A stretch of DNA of 64,000 nucleotides from Streptosporangium amethystogenes (GCF_000721075.1 NZ_JOEQ01000003.1:62001-126000), one strand, 5' to 3'; positions 49,701 through 57,659 are shown, counted from the first letter of the stretch. A program made the numbers and translations. The notes: generated by a model from the letters alone, not told the origin.

Positions 49701-49848
49701 CCACGTCGGCGAGCCCGCTGAGAATGCCGCGTTCCACGTTCGGGTTCAGGCCCTCCACGTGGAAGGGTGAGGGGCTCCACACGTCTTCCGGGCCCTCGGC
49801 CCAGTTGAACCTGAGTGCCTGAAGGACTTTCAGTTCGCGGCTGTTCAT
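46768..49848 (-). CDS. Large two-P-loop ATPase with C-terminal HerA/DUF87-type domain
   Basis: This 1026-residue protein has two NTPase domains. The N-terminal AAA/STAND-like domain has Walker A GQRGSGKT (residues 64-71) and a Walker B-like VVAVDQIDVLV (near 240). A helical middle region of about 300 residues follows. The C-terminal HerA/DUF87-type domain has Walker A FAGTGSGKTVLIRR (near 660), DPNNDLARLGDG, Walker B GGLFVMDEAQTFAP (near 900) and QAPKGLHNMIPGN. HerA-type motors pump or translocate DNA with nucleases. Its start overlaps the stop of the winged-helix-like gene by 4 bp. With the DUF559 nuclease gene two genes upstream, this suggests a DNA-processing or phage-defence complex. Confidence 0.88.
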   Translation of the reverse strand: MNSRELKVLQALRFNWAEGPEDVWSPSPFHVEGLNPNVERGILSGLADVAAGGATSPIGLVLRGQRGSGKTHLLGWTRERIQRENGYFFLVSLLDARTFWESTLISMLDGLLRDGSEGESQAKILLRRLAELADVPRWAQREVIGNRLVTREGLDAFAAGLRTFDAQVGKGAKDSLRALVLYASADHGMQDIGDGFLSALPEEEPGERAAWGIRQFPKTPQEIVKDLSRLLALTGPSVVAVDQIDVLVAQSPVPDEGTAVHDWRDLIVVDQVAGGLMALREVTRRTLTVVSCLQHTWTLIEKFATDTARDRFRPMPGLQPLPDAEAARALVEKRFATRFAELGFEPPYSTWPVRETVFGDADEFTPRQLLMRIDAHIEACLVDGEVRELERLGQTADSRRASAPDDRLSAIDSRFTELRQKAHVTDALDATVEDAVMPALLAAGLSAWIDGLGEAGREFSVDPPPGRKPPLHARLRHTLDEETEDEAHWAFRAIAATNAIAALSRLRTASVAAGLNTEVPRRKLFVLRTAPWAKGPRTVEAVTAFERAGGRVLAVSEEDLSVLAALRELYAENPPNLRAWLAARRPAGEVALLREALGDIGTEPAEPPAADPVDTKAITPYIALGDTVPGGRPVGIELEALRKHAVIFAGTGSGKTVLIRRLVEECALQGVSAIVLDPNNDLARLGDGWPEPPSGWGPGDGEKAADYLAATDVVIWTPRRVAGRPLSFQPLPDFTGLAADPDEFGSAVDAAVASLVPRAKLDSKLVKAQRGQAVLREAVAHYGRAGGQGLPGLIGLLADLPDGVSGLDKAEQIAADLAQTLKAAMVNDPLFAGTGTPADPGVLLTPPPGKRARISVISFVGLPSDEQRQSFVNQLQMALFAWIRRHPAGDRPLGGLFVMDEAQTFAPSGAMTACTQSTLMLAAQARKYGLGLVFATQAPKGLHNMIPGNAATQFFGLLNAPAQIEAAKEVARAKGGRIDDVSRLTAGQFYLAAEGAAFTKTRVPLCLTHHPRAPLTTEEVVSRASI

Positions 49849-50474
49849 CGTGCCTCGATCGAGATCAGATGCTTGTCCTGGTCGCCGATGGTCACCGCCG
49901 CCGCCCTGGCCTCGGGGGTGAGGGTCTTCTGGTTGTTCGCGGGCATGATGCTCACGCCCGGCAGGTGGATCATCCCCTTGAGCGCACCGTCCACCTCGGC
50001 TCTGGTGAACTCGCCGAGCAGCGGTCGCAGCCGCGCCAGGCTGACCGGGACGCCGGGCTCGGCGGCCAGCTCGGTGTAGGCGGCGCGGATGCGCGCGGTG
50101 ACATCCCCGGCCCCGACCGGATCGCCTTTGATGGGAAAGATGTCGGCCGGGCTCTGGCCGGTCCGCGCCAGGAAACCACGCAGCCAGAACAGCAGGGCAC
50201 GGTTCATCGCACCGGCCGCGCCACTGGGCACGGGAATGCCGGACTGGATCTCCTCGGCCATCCTGGCCCAGCCCTGGTCGGTCAGAAGATGGACGAACGC
50301 CCGGCCTGCCTTCCGGCTCTCAACGAGCTTGAGCTCGTTCAGTTTCAGGCGTGATTTCCCGTCAAGGGTCAGGCCGTAACGTTTCTTGAGGTCGGGGTTG
50401 GAGATCTCATTCACCTCGACCATCAACACCACCAGCGCCGCTGTCTCGGAGAGCGTGAGTTCTGTTCCCGGCAT
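49845..50474 (-). CDS. Winged-helix-like protein of the ATPase-nuclease unit
   Basis: The 209-residue protein begins MPGTELTLSETAALVVLMVE. Its first 75 residues form an apparent winged helix: NPDLKKRYGLTLDGKSRLKL, then LKLVESRKAGRAFVHLLTDQ with a wing-like turn. The rest (about 85-209) is helical with a YTELAAEPGVPVSLARLRPL segment. I recognise no named family. It lies between the nuclease and the ATPase genes, overlaps the ATPase start by 4 bp and overlaps the nuclease end by 68 bp, so the three are one unit. It may bind DNA or link the two enzymes, or act as repressor of the unit. Confidence 0.8.
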   Translation of the reverse strand: MPGTELTLSETAALVVLMVEVNEISNPDLKKRYGLTLDGKSRLKLNELKLVESRKAGRAFVHLLTDQGWARMAEEIQSGIPVPSGAAGAMNRALLFWLRGFLARTGQSPADIFPIKGDPVGAGDVTARIRAAYTELAAEPGVPVSLARLRPLLGEFTRAEVDGALKGMIHLPGVSIMPANNQKTLTPEARAAAVTIGDQDKHLISIEAR

Positions 50475-51465
50475 ATCCCTGTCCTTCGCGTGTGCGGTGG
50501 GTTTGCAGAAATCGCTTCAGCTCGCGAAGCACGGCCGGCATGTCGGCCATGACGCGCTCATTGGTGAAGCGCAGGACCGCGTAACCGTCTTCGCCAAGCC
50601 GCGCGTCCCGCGCCAGGTCGTCGGCGAGCCTGTCCGGGCGGCGATGTTCCGGACCGTCGAGCTCGACGACACAGCGCTCGTCCGGCCAGAGCAGGTCCAC
50701 CCGGATGGGGTTGACCAGCGGGTGCGGCTGGTAGGTCTGGTTCCAGGCCCGCCCCGCGGCCCACCCGTGAGAGCCGAGTGCCCGCTCCAGCGCGGACTCC
50801 ACTGGGCTGAACGGATGCGGAAGCCCCGCCGTGGCCGAGGAACCGGAGACGTGTCGCAGTGGCGCGGGCCCTACGGTCACCGTCTGGATCCGGTCGACGG
50901 TGACCAGCGCGGCGCCGGTGAGCCAGACGCCGAGCCCACCGCGCTGGACAAGCCACTCACCGGCCGCCACCAGCGTCTCCTCCTCGGCGGCGGAGAGCCC
51001 CTCCGGCACCTGGACCAGGATCGACGTACGGGGACGACCGAGACTCGCGGCGAACGCCAGGGCCAGCCCGGCGGCGCGCACCTCGGCCGTACCCGGACGG
51101 CCACCGGATGCCGCACCCGTCAGGGACCGCGCGGCGAGATCCGCCAGGAAAGGGGCAAGGTGCCGGTGACCAGACGCTGCCCGCCTCGCGAGTTCACGTA
51201 CGGCGGGCACGGCCGCGCCCCCCGGGCCGTCGATCCCCTCGGCACCGGGAAGCCAGGCCGGGAAAAGATCGACGACGTTTCTTTCCAGCTCATGAAGTAC
51301 GTCGGCGACCGTTTCCACGACGGTCCGCCTCCCGTTTGCGAGGTAACCGAATATCGCGGGGAAATCCTCGGGCAACGCGCCGGTCCGCGACATGAGCACT
51401 GCGCAACTCATCCCGCGCGCCCACACGACACGGCACATCGGCAACTCGGCCCACGACTGTGCCAT
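50407..51465 (-). CDS. Protein with C-terminal DUF559 (Vsr/PD-(D/E)xK-type) endonuclease domain
   Basis: The 352-residue protein has an uncharacterised N-terminal half (about 1-210; the PD-(D/E)xK motifs are absent there) and a C-terminal DUF559 nuclease-like domain (about 215-320). The latter includes PIRVDLLWPDERCVVELDGP (Asp and Glu-Leu-Asp of the metal site), then RDARLGEDGYAVLRFTNERV. DUF559 is related to very-short-patch-repair and restriction endonucleases. The ATG has AAAGGA eight bases upstream, and a palindrome lies 32 bp before it. It is the first gene of the three-gene unit. The last 22 codons overlap the next gene. Confidence 0.85.
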   Translation of the reverse strand: MAQSWAELPMCRVVWARGMSCAVLMSRTGALPEDFPAIFGYLANGRRTVVETVADVLHELERNVVDLFPAWLPGAEGIDGPGGAAVPAVRELARRAASGHRHLAPFLADLAARSLTGAASGGRPGTAEVRAAGLALAFAASLGRPRTSILVQVPEGLSAAEEETLVAAGEWLVQRGGLGVWLTGAALVTVDRIQTVTVGPAPLRHVSGSSATAGLPHPFSPVESALERALGSHGWAAGRAWNQTYQPHPLVNPIRVDLLWPDERCVVELDGPEHRRPDRLADDLARDARLGEDGYAVLRFTNERVMADMPAVLRELKRFLQTHRTREGQGYAGNRTHALRDSGAGGVDGRGE

Positions 51466-51831
51466 GCCGTTTTCCTTTGGGGGGCGGATGGTACGACCTA
51501 GCAGAGGCTAGGGGAGCACACGAGGCGGCGTATGCGTTTTCGGCAAATCCTCAACTGCCCCTGAAGTCATACAAACCACGACAGGCGTGGATTCCAGCCG
51601 AGCGAAATCCGAGCCGTTCAGAGCACGGCTCGGGACCGAGCCCCTTTTCGCCACCGGATTCGGCGGGCAGCCGGCCGACACCTCCGCGTCCACTGCGACC
51701 TGACTTGTCCCATCTCAGAGCTCAGCCTCGACCCGCACCTGTCGCCCGCCCGCGATGGGCAGGCCCGTGAACCATGCGGGTCGTGCGACCATGGCAGTGA
51801 AGGTGACGGCGGAACGAGGAAGGCGCTCGCC
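51466..51831. other. Divergent region upstream of the nuclease-ATPase unit and fhuF
   Basis: This 366-bp region contains the palindrome CCTAGC-AGAG-GCTAGG (51497-51512), 32 bp upstream of the nuclease gene start. The rest, toward fhuF, shows no clear promoter and no iron box. Short open frames here have no ribosome binding site. Confidence 0.5.
51497..51512. promoter_or_regulatory. Candidate operator of the nuclease-ATPase unit
   Basis: A perfect inverted repeat, CCTAGC and GCTAGG with a four-base spacer AGAG. Its position, 32 bp upstream of the ATG of the first gene, fits autoregulation, perhaps by the winged-helix-like protein. Confidence 0.4.
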
Positions 51832-52611
51832 ATGCCGTGCGACTCATGTGCCGGCGCTCCGCCCGGACTGCTGCCCACTGCCCCGGCCGCGGTCTTCGGA
51901 GCGATCGTCGACCTCCGCACTATCGGTGGCTACTTCGAGATCGAGACAGCCGAGGCCGAGGCCGGATGGCGACCGTTCAGCGATCTGTGGACGGATCCGG
52001 GCATCCTGGAGGCGAGAATCCACGACATGGCCGGACGGCTGGGCACCGCCGAGCACCGGGTGGCCGCCTCGATCCTGTTCCAGGGCCTGGCCGCCCGCCT
52101 GTGGTCACCGTCCATCGGTGCCGTGGTCGCGCACGACCTGCTCATCGACCTGGCCCCCGGGCACCTGTACTGGCGACCGGCCCCCGGTCCGCTGCCGCTG
52201 CGAGCCACCCGGCTGTCCGGCTGGGACATCCGCGATCCCGCGCGGATCGCCGGACCGGTCTACCGCGGCATCATGACCGAGATGCTGGAACCACTCGCGG
52301 AGGCGGTCCGGCGGATCGTGAAGATCGCACCGGGGCTGTTGTGGGGCAATGCGGCCTCCGCACTGGTCGGAACCATCGGCGCCTTCACCTGCCGACGGCC
52401 CGATCTCACCGCGAAGGCCGTGCGGCTGGGCCGCGAACTGCTGGACCGGGATCTCCTGCGCGGCACGGGCGAACTGACCGAACCCGTACCCGGCCGTCCC
52501 TCCTTCGTCCGTCGCAGCTGCTGCCTGTACTACCGCCTGCCCGGCGGCGGCATGTGCGGTGACTGCGCCCTGCCACCGGCCCGCCGATCACAAACCCGCC
52601 GCCCTGTCTGA
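51832..52611 (+). CDS. FhuF-like ferric siderophore reductase ([2Fe-2S] protein)
   Basis: The 259-residue protein ends with the FhuF-type iron-sulfur motif: Cys-Cys near 228-229, then ten residues, Cys, two residues, Cys (CCLYYRLPGGGMCGDC). The body is helical (SILFQGLAARLWSPSIGAVV) and matches the IucA/FhuF group. Such proteins reduce iron in siderophore complexes in the cytoplasm. The N-terminal CDSC pair is an additional Cys pair. The gene stands alone and converges with the SMI1/KNR4 gene (6 bp between stops). No iron box is visible upstream. Confidence 0.8.
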   Translation: MPCDSCAGAPPGLLPTAPAAVFGAIVDLRTIGGYFEIETAEAEAGWRPFSDLWTDPGILEARIHDMAGRLGTAEHRVAASILFQGLAARLWSPSIGAVVAHDLLIDLAPGHLYWRPAPGPLPLRATRLSGWDIRDPARIAGPVYRGIMTEMLEPLAEAVRRIVKIAPGLLWGNAASALVGTIGAFTCRRPDLTAKAVRLGRELLDRDLLRGTGELTEPVPGRPSFVRRSCCLYYRLPGGGMCGDCALPPARRSQTRRPV

Positions 52612-52617
52612 CGCTCT

Positions 52618-54258
52618 TCACTTCACACTTTTCCAGTCCAGTTCGCCTTTTTGGACGGAGGGGCGCCAGCCTCGGATGGGACGGCCGGTTTCCAGGGATT
52701 TCGCCGTTGCCCTGAGCAGTGCCAGGTAGGAGGGCCAGACGACGTCGCCCTCGGTGGTCAGCCCCTCCTCGTTGAAGTATTCGCCGGTCTTGCCGGTCCG
52801 GGGGTCGATGAAGAGGTTGCCCCCGTCGTGCGCGGCGGCGAACGGGATCAGGTGGCCGTCCCACCAGACGAAGGCCAGTTCCGCCGGGCTGTCGAGGACG
52901 ATGCCGCACAACATCTTCCAGTCCGAGTGGATGTACTTGGCGGACATGAGCTCGTAGAACGGCGCGGGGCCGAACCCCCAGGACCCTCCACCGTTGTGCC
53001 GGAGCAGTGAGGCGCGCAGGTCGTCGGGGAAGCGGGCGCCCATGGCCGCCTCCACCTTCGCGATGTCCCTCAGTCGGGCCGGGGGCTGGAGGCGCTTGTA
53101 GGTGGCGGGGGCTCGGCGGGCCAGCCAGCGTTCGATGCGCCCCCAGACGGCGTTGACCTGGGCGGTGACCTTCGGGCCCGGCACGCGCACGGTCGGGGAG
53201 CGACGGGCGGGGACGCAACCGGTGTCGCGGGCCTGCTGGGGGGTGAGCCGCTCCGGCGTCGGCTGGACGGTGGGCGTCGGGGTCGGCGACGGACGGGGGA
53301 CGCCGGCGCAACCGGTGGGCGGTGAGGTCTGCTGCTCCTCAGACCAGCGCAACTCGCAGCCGGAGGTGACGACCGGGTACCAGTCGCGCAGCGACGCGCG
53401 GCCCTCCAGCGAGGTGGCCAGTGCCTCCAGCAGGGCGAGATGGGACGGCCAGCCCATGGGTCCGTCGTAGCGGAGGTTCTCGTCCCATGCCGACTCACCG
53501 ACGCGGCCGGTCCTGGGTTCGACGAACAGCTCCTCGCCACGGCTCGTGTCGCCGATCGTCAGTAGGCTGCCGTGCCATTTCCCGTGCTCGGGATCGGCTG
53601 CTTCGAGATCCCCCTCCATCACGAGGTCGCGGCACTTTCCCCAGGTGGCGGAGTCCATCTCGGACAGCCCGAGGAGACCGTAGGACGGGGGGAGTTGGAA
53701 GCCGTCACCGAGGTTGCCCTCGGCGCCGTCGTGACGAAGGTACGAGACGTACAGATCATCGGGTAGTGCGCGCCGCTGAGAGTCCTCCCAGCGGGCCAGA
53801 TCCTGCGGCGCCACGGGGAACTTGAGCTTGCGCAGAGTGGCCGAGGCGTGCGCGCCCAGCCAGCGTTCGATCCGGTCCCATGCCTGGTTGACCCGGGCCG
53901 CGATCACCGGATCCGGCGCTCTCGGGGAGTAGGTGGGAGTCGGCTCATCGGTGGAGATCATCTCGGGCTCGGCCATCTCGTCGCCGCCGGACCCGTCGCT
54001 CAACTCGATGGGCGGGCAGTCGATGGCGCGGGCCTGGTCCGGGGTGAGTACCCGGGCCCGAAGCCGCGCTTCGAACTCGGGGTCGCCGCAGGACAGCGAG
54101 ACCGAATTACCCAACCAGGAGGAGGTGCATATGACCGTCTTCCCAACCTCGGGTGCGCTCGCCGTCACCCCGCCCAGAAAAAGCATGACAACAAGAGCCA
54201 GCCTTATACCGCGGGACACCCGAAATTTGATCACCTTCCGAACCTTATCGATCATCAT
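52618..54258 (-). CDS. Secreted protein with two SMI1/KNR4 domains
   Basis: The 546-residue protein starts with a basic region and a hydrophobic segment (residues 13-35: IRLALVVMLFLGGVTASAP), so it is exported or membrane anchored. It then has two similar SMI1/KNR4-type domains of about 175 residues (about 120-300 and 365-545). Each reads RIERWL, then LP/FPDDLYVSYLRHDG-type SUKH motifs, and a WPSHLALLEALATSLE or WPSYLALLRATAKSLE helix. A Pro/Thr-rich linker joins them. SUKH proteins usually act as immunity proteins or in cell-wall regulation. A secreted double form is unusual. The start ATG 54258 may be replaced by the adjacent ATG. Confidence 0.75.
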   Translation of the reverse strand: MMIDKVRKVIKFRVSRGIRLALVVMLFLGGVTASAPEVGKTVICTSSWLGNSVSLSCGDPEFEARLRARVLTPDQARAIDCPPIELSDGSGGDEMAEPEMISTDEPTPTYSPRAPDPVIAARVNQAWDRIERWLGAHASATLRKLKFPVAPQDLARWEDSQRRALPDDLYVSYLRHDGAEGNLGDGFQLPPSYGLLGLSEMDSATWGKCRDLVMEGDLEAADPEHGKWHGSLLTIGDTSRGEELFVEPRTGRVGESAWDENLRYDGPMGWPSHLALLEALATSLEGRASLRDWYPVVTSGCELRWSEEQQTSPPTGCAGVPRPSPTPTPTVQPTPERLTPQQARDTGCVPARRSPTVRVPGPKVTAQVNAVWGRIERWLARRAPATYKRLQPPARLRDIAKVEAAMGARFPDDLRASLLRHNGGGSWGFGPAPFYELMSAKYIHSDWKMLCGIVLDSPAELAFVWWDGHLIPFAAAHDGGNLFIDPRTGKTGEYFNEEGLTTEGDVVWPSYLALLRATAKSLETGRPIRGWRPSVQKGELDWKSVK

Positions 54259-54396
54259 ATGTCGCTTACCGATATCCCGATATTCATCGGCGGATATACC
54301 CGGTGCGAGAACCGCCAGCCGGGTGGAGTCGGCGGCACAGTGTCCGCGAACCAACCGTTCCGATCGCGCGTCTCATTGGATGAACGAGGGGGGCAC

Positions 54397-55458
54397 ATGC
54401 GCGTCAGATTCATTGTCGCCACATTCGCGGTCGTGATGGTCGCCGTCGCCGGAACGCAGCCGGCACGCGCACGAACGCCGGGGATACCGGGGATGAGCAC
54501 GACCGGCTCCATTGGGCCGGGGCCATGGGTCAAACTCGCCGGCACGTCGGGCAAACTCCACGACATCGCGAAGGCGCCGGTCCGGCTGGCCTCCTACTCA
54601 CTCACCTTCGATGCCGGCCAGGGGCACCACGGCTACCTTCGCGAGGGTGACAGGTTCGTCAAGACGCCCTATCGCGAGGCGCTGGTGTCTCCCGGGGAGA
54701 GATGGGTGGCCGGAATCCCGGACTACCGGCTGTGGATCGCGACAGAACGGATCGACCTGATCGACCGCAGGTCCGGCCGCAGGCACACGATCTCCATGCC
54801 CGCGCCCGTGACCTCGCCCGAGTGGTCTTCGGACGGTCGCACACTCCTGCTCACCGCCTACAGGACGCACCCCGACGACAGCCTCACGATAATCGGCTTC
54901 ATCACGATGAACGTGGCCGACCGCATTCCCCACCTGGTGAGAACGGGTCCTCGGCACCGCGTGGCCGACTGGGACATCGGCCGTAAGTTCCGCTTCTATT
55001 TCGCCGGCGACGCGAGCCGGGTGCTGGCCGTGCGTGACGATCTGGACGTCGCACCGAGCAGGCGCCGTATCGTCGTCTACGGCCTGGACGGGAGACAGCG
55101 CAGGGTCTACACCGGAATTGGAATTCTCGACGAGTGGCACGCCGTGACCCCCTTCTCCCCCTCGGGACGGCTGTTCGCCACCTTCGAGAAGAGGACCGGA
55201 AACAGCGGGCAGGTCAGTATCGTCGAGGCGTCCAGCGGGAAAATCGTTCACCGGATCGGCCACCGGCCAAGCGTTTTCGCCGGCTGGTACGACGACAGGC
55301 ACGTGATCCTGATGCGGAAGCGCGGCAAAACCCAGACCTACCAGCGGGTCGACCTCTCCGGCGCCGTCGAGGTCGATCTGATAGAGGAGAAACTGATTCC
55401 CGGCCCCGCCGAGTACAAGCCGTATCTCAGCCGGGTCGATTTCGTCCGCCGCCGCTGA
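54397..55458 (+). CDS. Secreted beta-propeller-like protein related to the kinase ectodomain at 57660
   Basis: The 353-residue protein has a Sec signal peptide (residues 1-26). Its mature part consists of repeated beta blades. The blades resemble the extracellular part of the Ser/Thr kinase at 57660-59930: both share GWYDDRHV/I followed by a Lys/Arg-rich strand, WSSDGRTLL/WSPDGTKGL, SPSGRLFAT/SPSGTLMIT and a similar order. The likely role is ligand sensing or binding outside the cell. The ATG at 54397 is directly after GAGGGGGG. It diverges from the double SMI1/KNR4 gene. Confidence 0.75.
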   Translation: MRVRFIVATFAVVMVAVAGTQPARARTPGIPGMSTTGSIGPGPWVKLAGTSGKLHDIAKAPVRLASYSLTFDAGQGHHGYLREGDRFVKTPYREALVSPGERWVAGIPDYRLWIATERIDLIDRRSGRRHTISMPAPVTSPEWSSDGRTLLLTAYRTHPDDSLTIIGFITMNVADRIPHLVRTGPRHRVADWDIGRKFRFYFAGDASRVLAVRDDLDVAPSRRRIVVYGLDGRQRRVYTGIGILDEWHAVTPFSPSGRLFATFEKRTGNSGQVSIVEASSGKIVHRIGHRPSVFAGWYDDRHVILMRKRGKTQTYQRVDLSGAVEVDLIEEKLIPGPAEYKPYLSRVDFVRRR

Positions 55459-55522
55459 GGGAACATCCTCATCGCCTCCGGCCCGAGATCCCGGGGGACC
55501 TGGCCGGAGCCGATGGAGGCGG

Positions 55523-56341
55523 TCAGCTACGTCCGACAACGCCGAGGATACCGGGCTTGCCGAAGTCGACGGTGATCTTCTCTCCGTACTCGTTGTACTC
55601 GGAACGCCACGCCTCGACCGGGACGATCCCCGGCTCCAGCAGATCCATTCCGTTCAGCAGTTCGGCCAGCTGTTTCGGACCGCGCGAGGTGAGAGCCCCC
55701 GCGCTGGTCGAGCGGTAGACCTGCTGCCCGGCCTCGTGCACCTCGGCGCTGACCTCGGCCTCGAAGGCGTGCGTGATGATCAGATAGCTACCCGGGGCGA
55801 GCCGTTCCCGGATCGCGGTGATGATGTGGGTGACCAGCGCGTCGTCGGGAATGAAGTGCAGCATCGAGATCAGCAGCACGGCGACGGGCTGGGTGAAGTC
55901 GATGGCGTTCTCGATCTGCGGGTTCGTCAGGAGCTTCTCGGGCTCCCGCATGTCGCCTTCGACAACGGAGGTGAGGTGGTTGTCCTCCAGCAGCGCACGG
56001 CCGTGCGCCAGGACGATGGGGTCGTTGTCGACGTAGACGACCCGGGTGTCGGGTGCGACGCGATGGGCGACCTGATGCACGTTGTCCTGCGTCGGCAGCC
56101 CCGACCCGATGTCGAGGAACTGCCGCACGCCCTGACGCACGAGCAACTCGACGACCCGCGAAAGGAAGGCCCGGTTCGCCCGAGTTATCTCTCGGATGTC
56201 GGGCACCACCCGCATGAACTGTTCCGCGGCCGCCCGGTCGGAGGCGAAGTTGTCCTTGCCTCCGAGGTAGTAGTCGTACATTCGAGCGACGCTCGGGGTG
56301 TTCGGGTCGATGCCCGTCGGAACAGCCTCTTGCTCGGTCAT
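55523..56341 (-). CDS. DUF574 S-adenosylmethionine-dependent methyltransferase
   Basis: The 272-residue protein begins GIDPNTPSVARMYDYYLGGK, a hallmark of the actinobacterial DUF574 (Methyltransf_19) family. It has the SAM motif LDIGSGLPTQDNVHQV (near residue 75), VVYVDNDPIVLAHGRALL, VEGDMREP and LLISMLHFIPDD. Family members are numerous in Streptosporangiales and Streptomyces, but their substrates are unknown. The ATG has GGAAGGGTGAGG upstream. It is a single-gene unit with a short hairpin-prone region on each side. Confidence 0.93.
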   Translation of the reverse strand: MTEQEAVPTGIDPNTPSVARMYDYYLGGKDNFASDRAAAEQFMRVVPDIREITRANRAFLSRVVELLVRQGVRQFLDIGSGLPTQDNVHQVAHRVAPDTRVVYVDNDPIVLAHGRALLEDNHLTSVVEGDMREPEKLLTNPQIENAIDFTQPVAVLLISMLHFIPDDALVTHIITAIRERLAPGSYLIITHAFEAEVSAEVHEAGQQVYRSTSAGALTSRGPKQLAELLNGMDLLEPGIVPVEAWRSEYNEYGEKITVDFGKPGILGVVGRS

Positions 56342-56467
56342 GCCCTCACCCTTCCTTGTCTCCGGAAAGGATATGGGAAATCCATAAGATCGTGGATCTT
56401 TGCCGACAAACCATGTGCGACCACTTACCGGGGCGAGCGCGGCCCCCGTGCCCCGGAGTCCGGGGGC

Positions 56468-56713
56468 CTACCTGTTCCGATGCAGCGAATTGGAGCTGTT
56501 CTCGGTGCTCCGGTAGCTCTGGTGACCGGGCACCCAGGTCCAGGTCTCCGTGCGGTCACCGTTCCTGACCGTCAGCGTGCCCGAGGGCTCGTAGTCCTCC
56601 GACAGAGGGGACCAGGGCGGTAGGGGGTCAGGGTCGGCGTACGCGACCGGCGCGGCGAGCGCCACCGTCGAGACGGCGAGAACGGCGGTGATGAGATAAC
56701 GGAAAATGGACAT
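56468..56713 (-). CDS. Small secreted protein of unknown function
   Basis: The 81-residue precursor has a signal peptide (MSIFRYLITAVLAVSTVALA, cleavage after AYA, about residue 26). The short mature part is rich in Pro, Ser, Thr and Trp (WSPLSEDYEPSGTLTVRNGD) and contains no Cys. The ATG is preceded by GGGGGAG. No family is recognised. The gene is isolated on its strand. Confidence 0.6.
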   Translation of the reverse strand: MSIFRYLITAVLAVSTVALAAPVAYADPDPLPPWSPLSEDYEPSGTLTVRNGDRTETWTWVPGHQSYRSTENSSNSLHRNR

Positions 56714-56851
56714 CTGCTCCCCCGAAAGGTGTAAACGGTACGTTGGTGATGTTGCCTGATAAAAGGCAAAGAGAACCACGCCGATGATCAAGACTCTGGC
56801 CGATTCGCATTCGGCGGGATCGCCCCGGCCCTCGACAGGGGGAGCCGTACG

Positions 56852-57538
56852 TCAGCCGGCCGTCGCCTCGGGGGAGCCGATCGAGCGGATGACGGCGTCG
56901 GGGATGATGAGGTCGGCGCGGGAGCGGGTGGTGGCGACGAGGTCGGCGTTGCGCTGGTCGGTGCCCAGCACCCAGGCGACGGCGTCGTCACGGTCCTTGC
57001 CGAAGTGCTCATGGCGGGAGACGAGGCGGCGCACCCGCTCCTCGGGGCCGAGGTCGCAGTACCAGACCTCGTGGAGACACGGTCGCACGCGCGACCAGTC
57101 GCCCTCCTCGAGCAGCAGGTAGTTTCCCTCGGTGACAACGAGCCTGGCGGCGCGCGGGACCGGAATGCTGCCGGCGACCGGCTGCTCCAGGTCGCGCTCG
57201 AAGGCGGGCGCGTAGACCACCTCGTCCTCGTCCTCGCGCAGGCGGCGGAGGAGTGCCGCGTAGCCGGCGGCGTCGAAGGTGTCGGGCGCCCCCTTGCGGT
57301 CGCGGCGTCCGAGCCTGTCGAGTTCGACGTCGGCGAGGTGGAAGCCGTCCATCGGCACGTACGCCACCCACTCCCGCGCCGGCTGTCCCTCGGGAGGCGT
57401 CGGGCGCAGCGTCGCGACCAGGTGCTCGGCGAGGGTGGTCTTGCCGGCCCCCGGACCGCCGGCGATGCCCAGCAGCGCGCGGTGCCCCTCCCGTACCAGG
57501 GAGCGGGCCCGAGCGGCGAGGTCGTCGAGGGAGGTCAC
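56852..57538 (-). CDS. Nucleoside/uridine-kinase-like P-loop kinase
   Basis: The 228-residue P-loop kinase has Walker A GIAGGPGAGKTTLAEHL (near residue 25). The DGFHLADVELDRLGRRDRKG block (near 65) and TEGNYLLLEEGDW (near 140) are those of the uridine kinase/phosphoribulokinase family. The function may be phosphorylation of a nucleoside, pantothenate-like or sugar substrate. The GTG at 57538 is chosen because TAGGTT (57551-57546, minus) lies seven bases upstream, a leaderless promoter. A longer frame to 57598 exists. It is downstream of the Ser/Thr kinase gene, 121 bp away, but appears to have its own promoter. Confidence 0.82.
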   Translation of the reverse strand: MTSLDDLAARARSLVREGHRALLGIAGGPGAGKTTLAEHLVATLRPTPPEGQPAREWVAYVPMDGFHLADVELDRLGRRDRKGAPDTFDAAGYAALLRRLREDEDEVVYAPAFERDLEQPVAGSIPVPRAARLVVTEGNYLLLEEGDWSRVRPCLHEVWYCDLGPEERVRRLVSRHEHFGKDRDDAVAWVLGTDQRNADLVATTRSRADLIIPDAVIRSIGSPEATAG

Positions 57539-57659
57539 CTCCCCGAACCTAGCCGAGCCGCCCCCCGTCCTCCAGCGAAGGACCGCCGGCTTTTCCATGA
57601 ACCTTCGGGCCAGGCGACCGACCGCGCCCGGCGAGCGTCGAGGCGCGGCGTCCGTCCGC

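Noticed and set aside
56371..56386. TATGG-GAAAT-CCATA inverted repeat upstream of the DUF574 gene
   Set aside because: Five-base arms are expected by chance and the distance to a promoter is not known.
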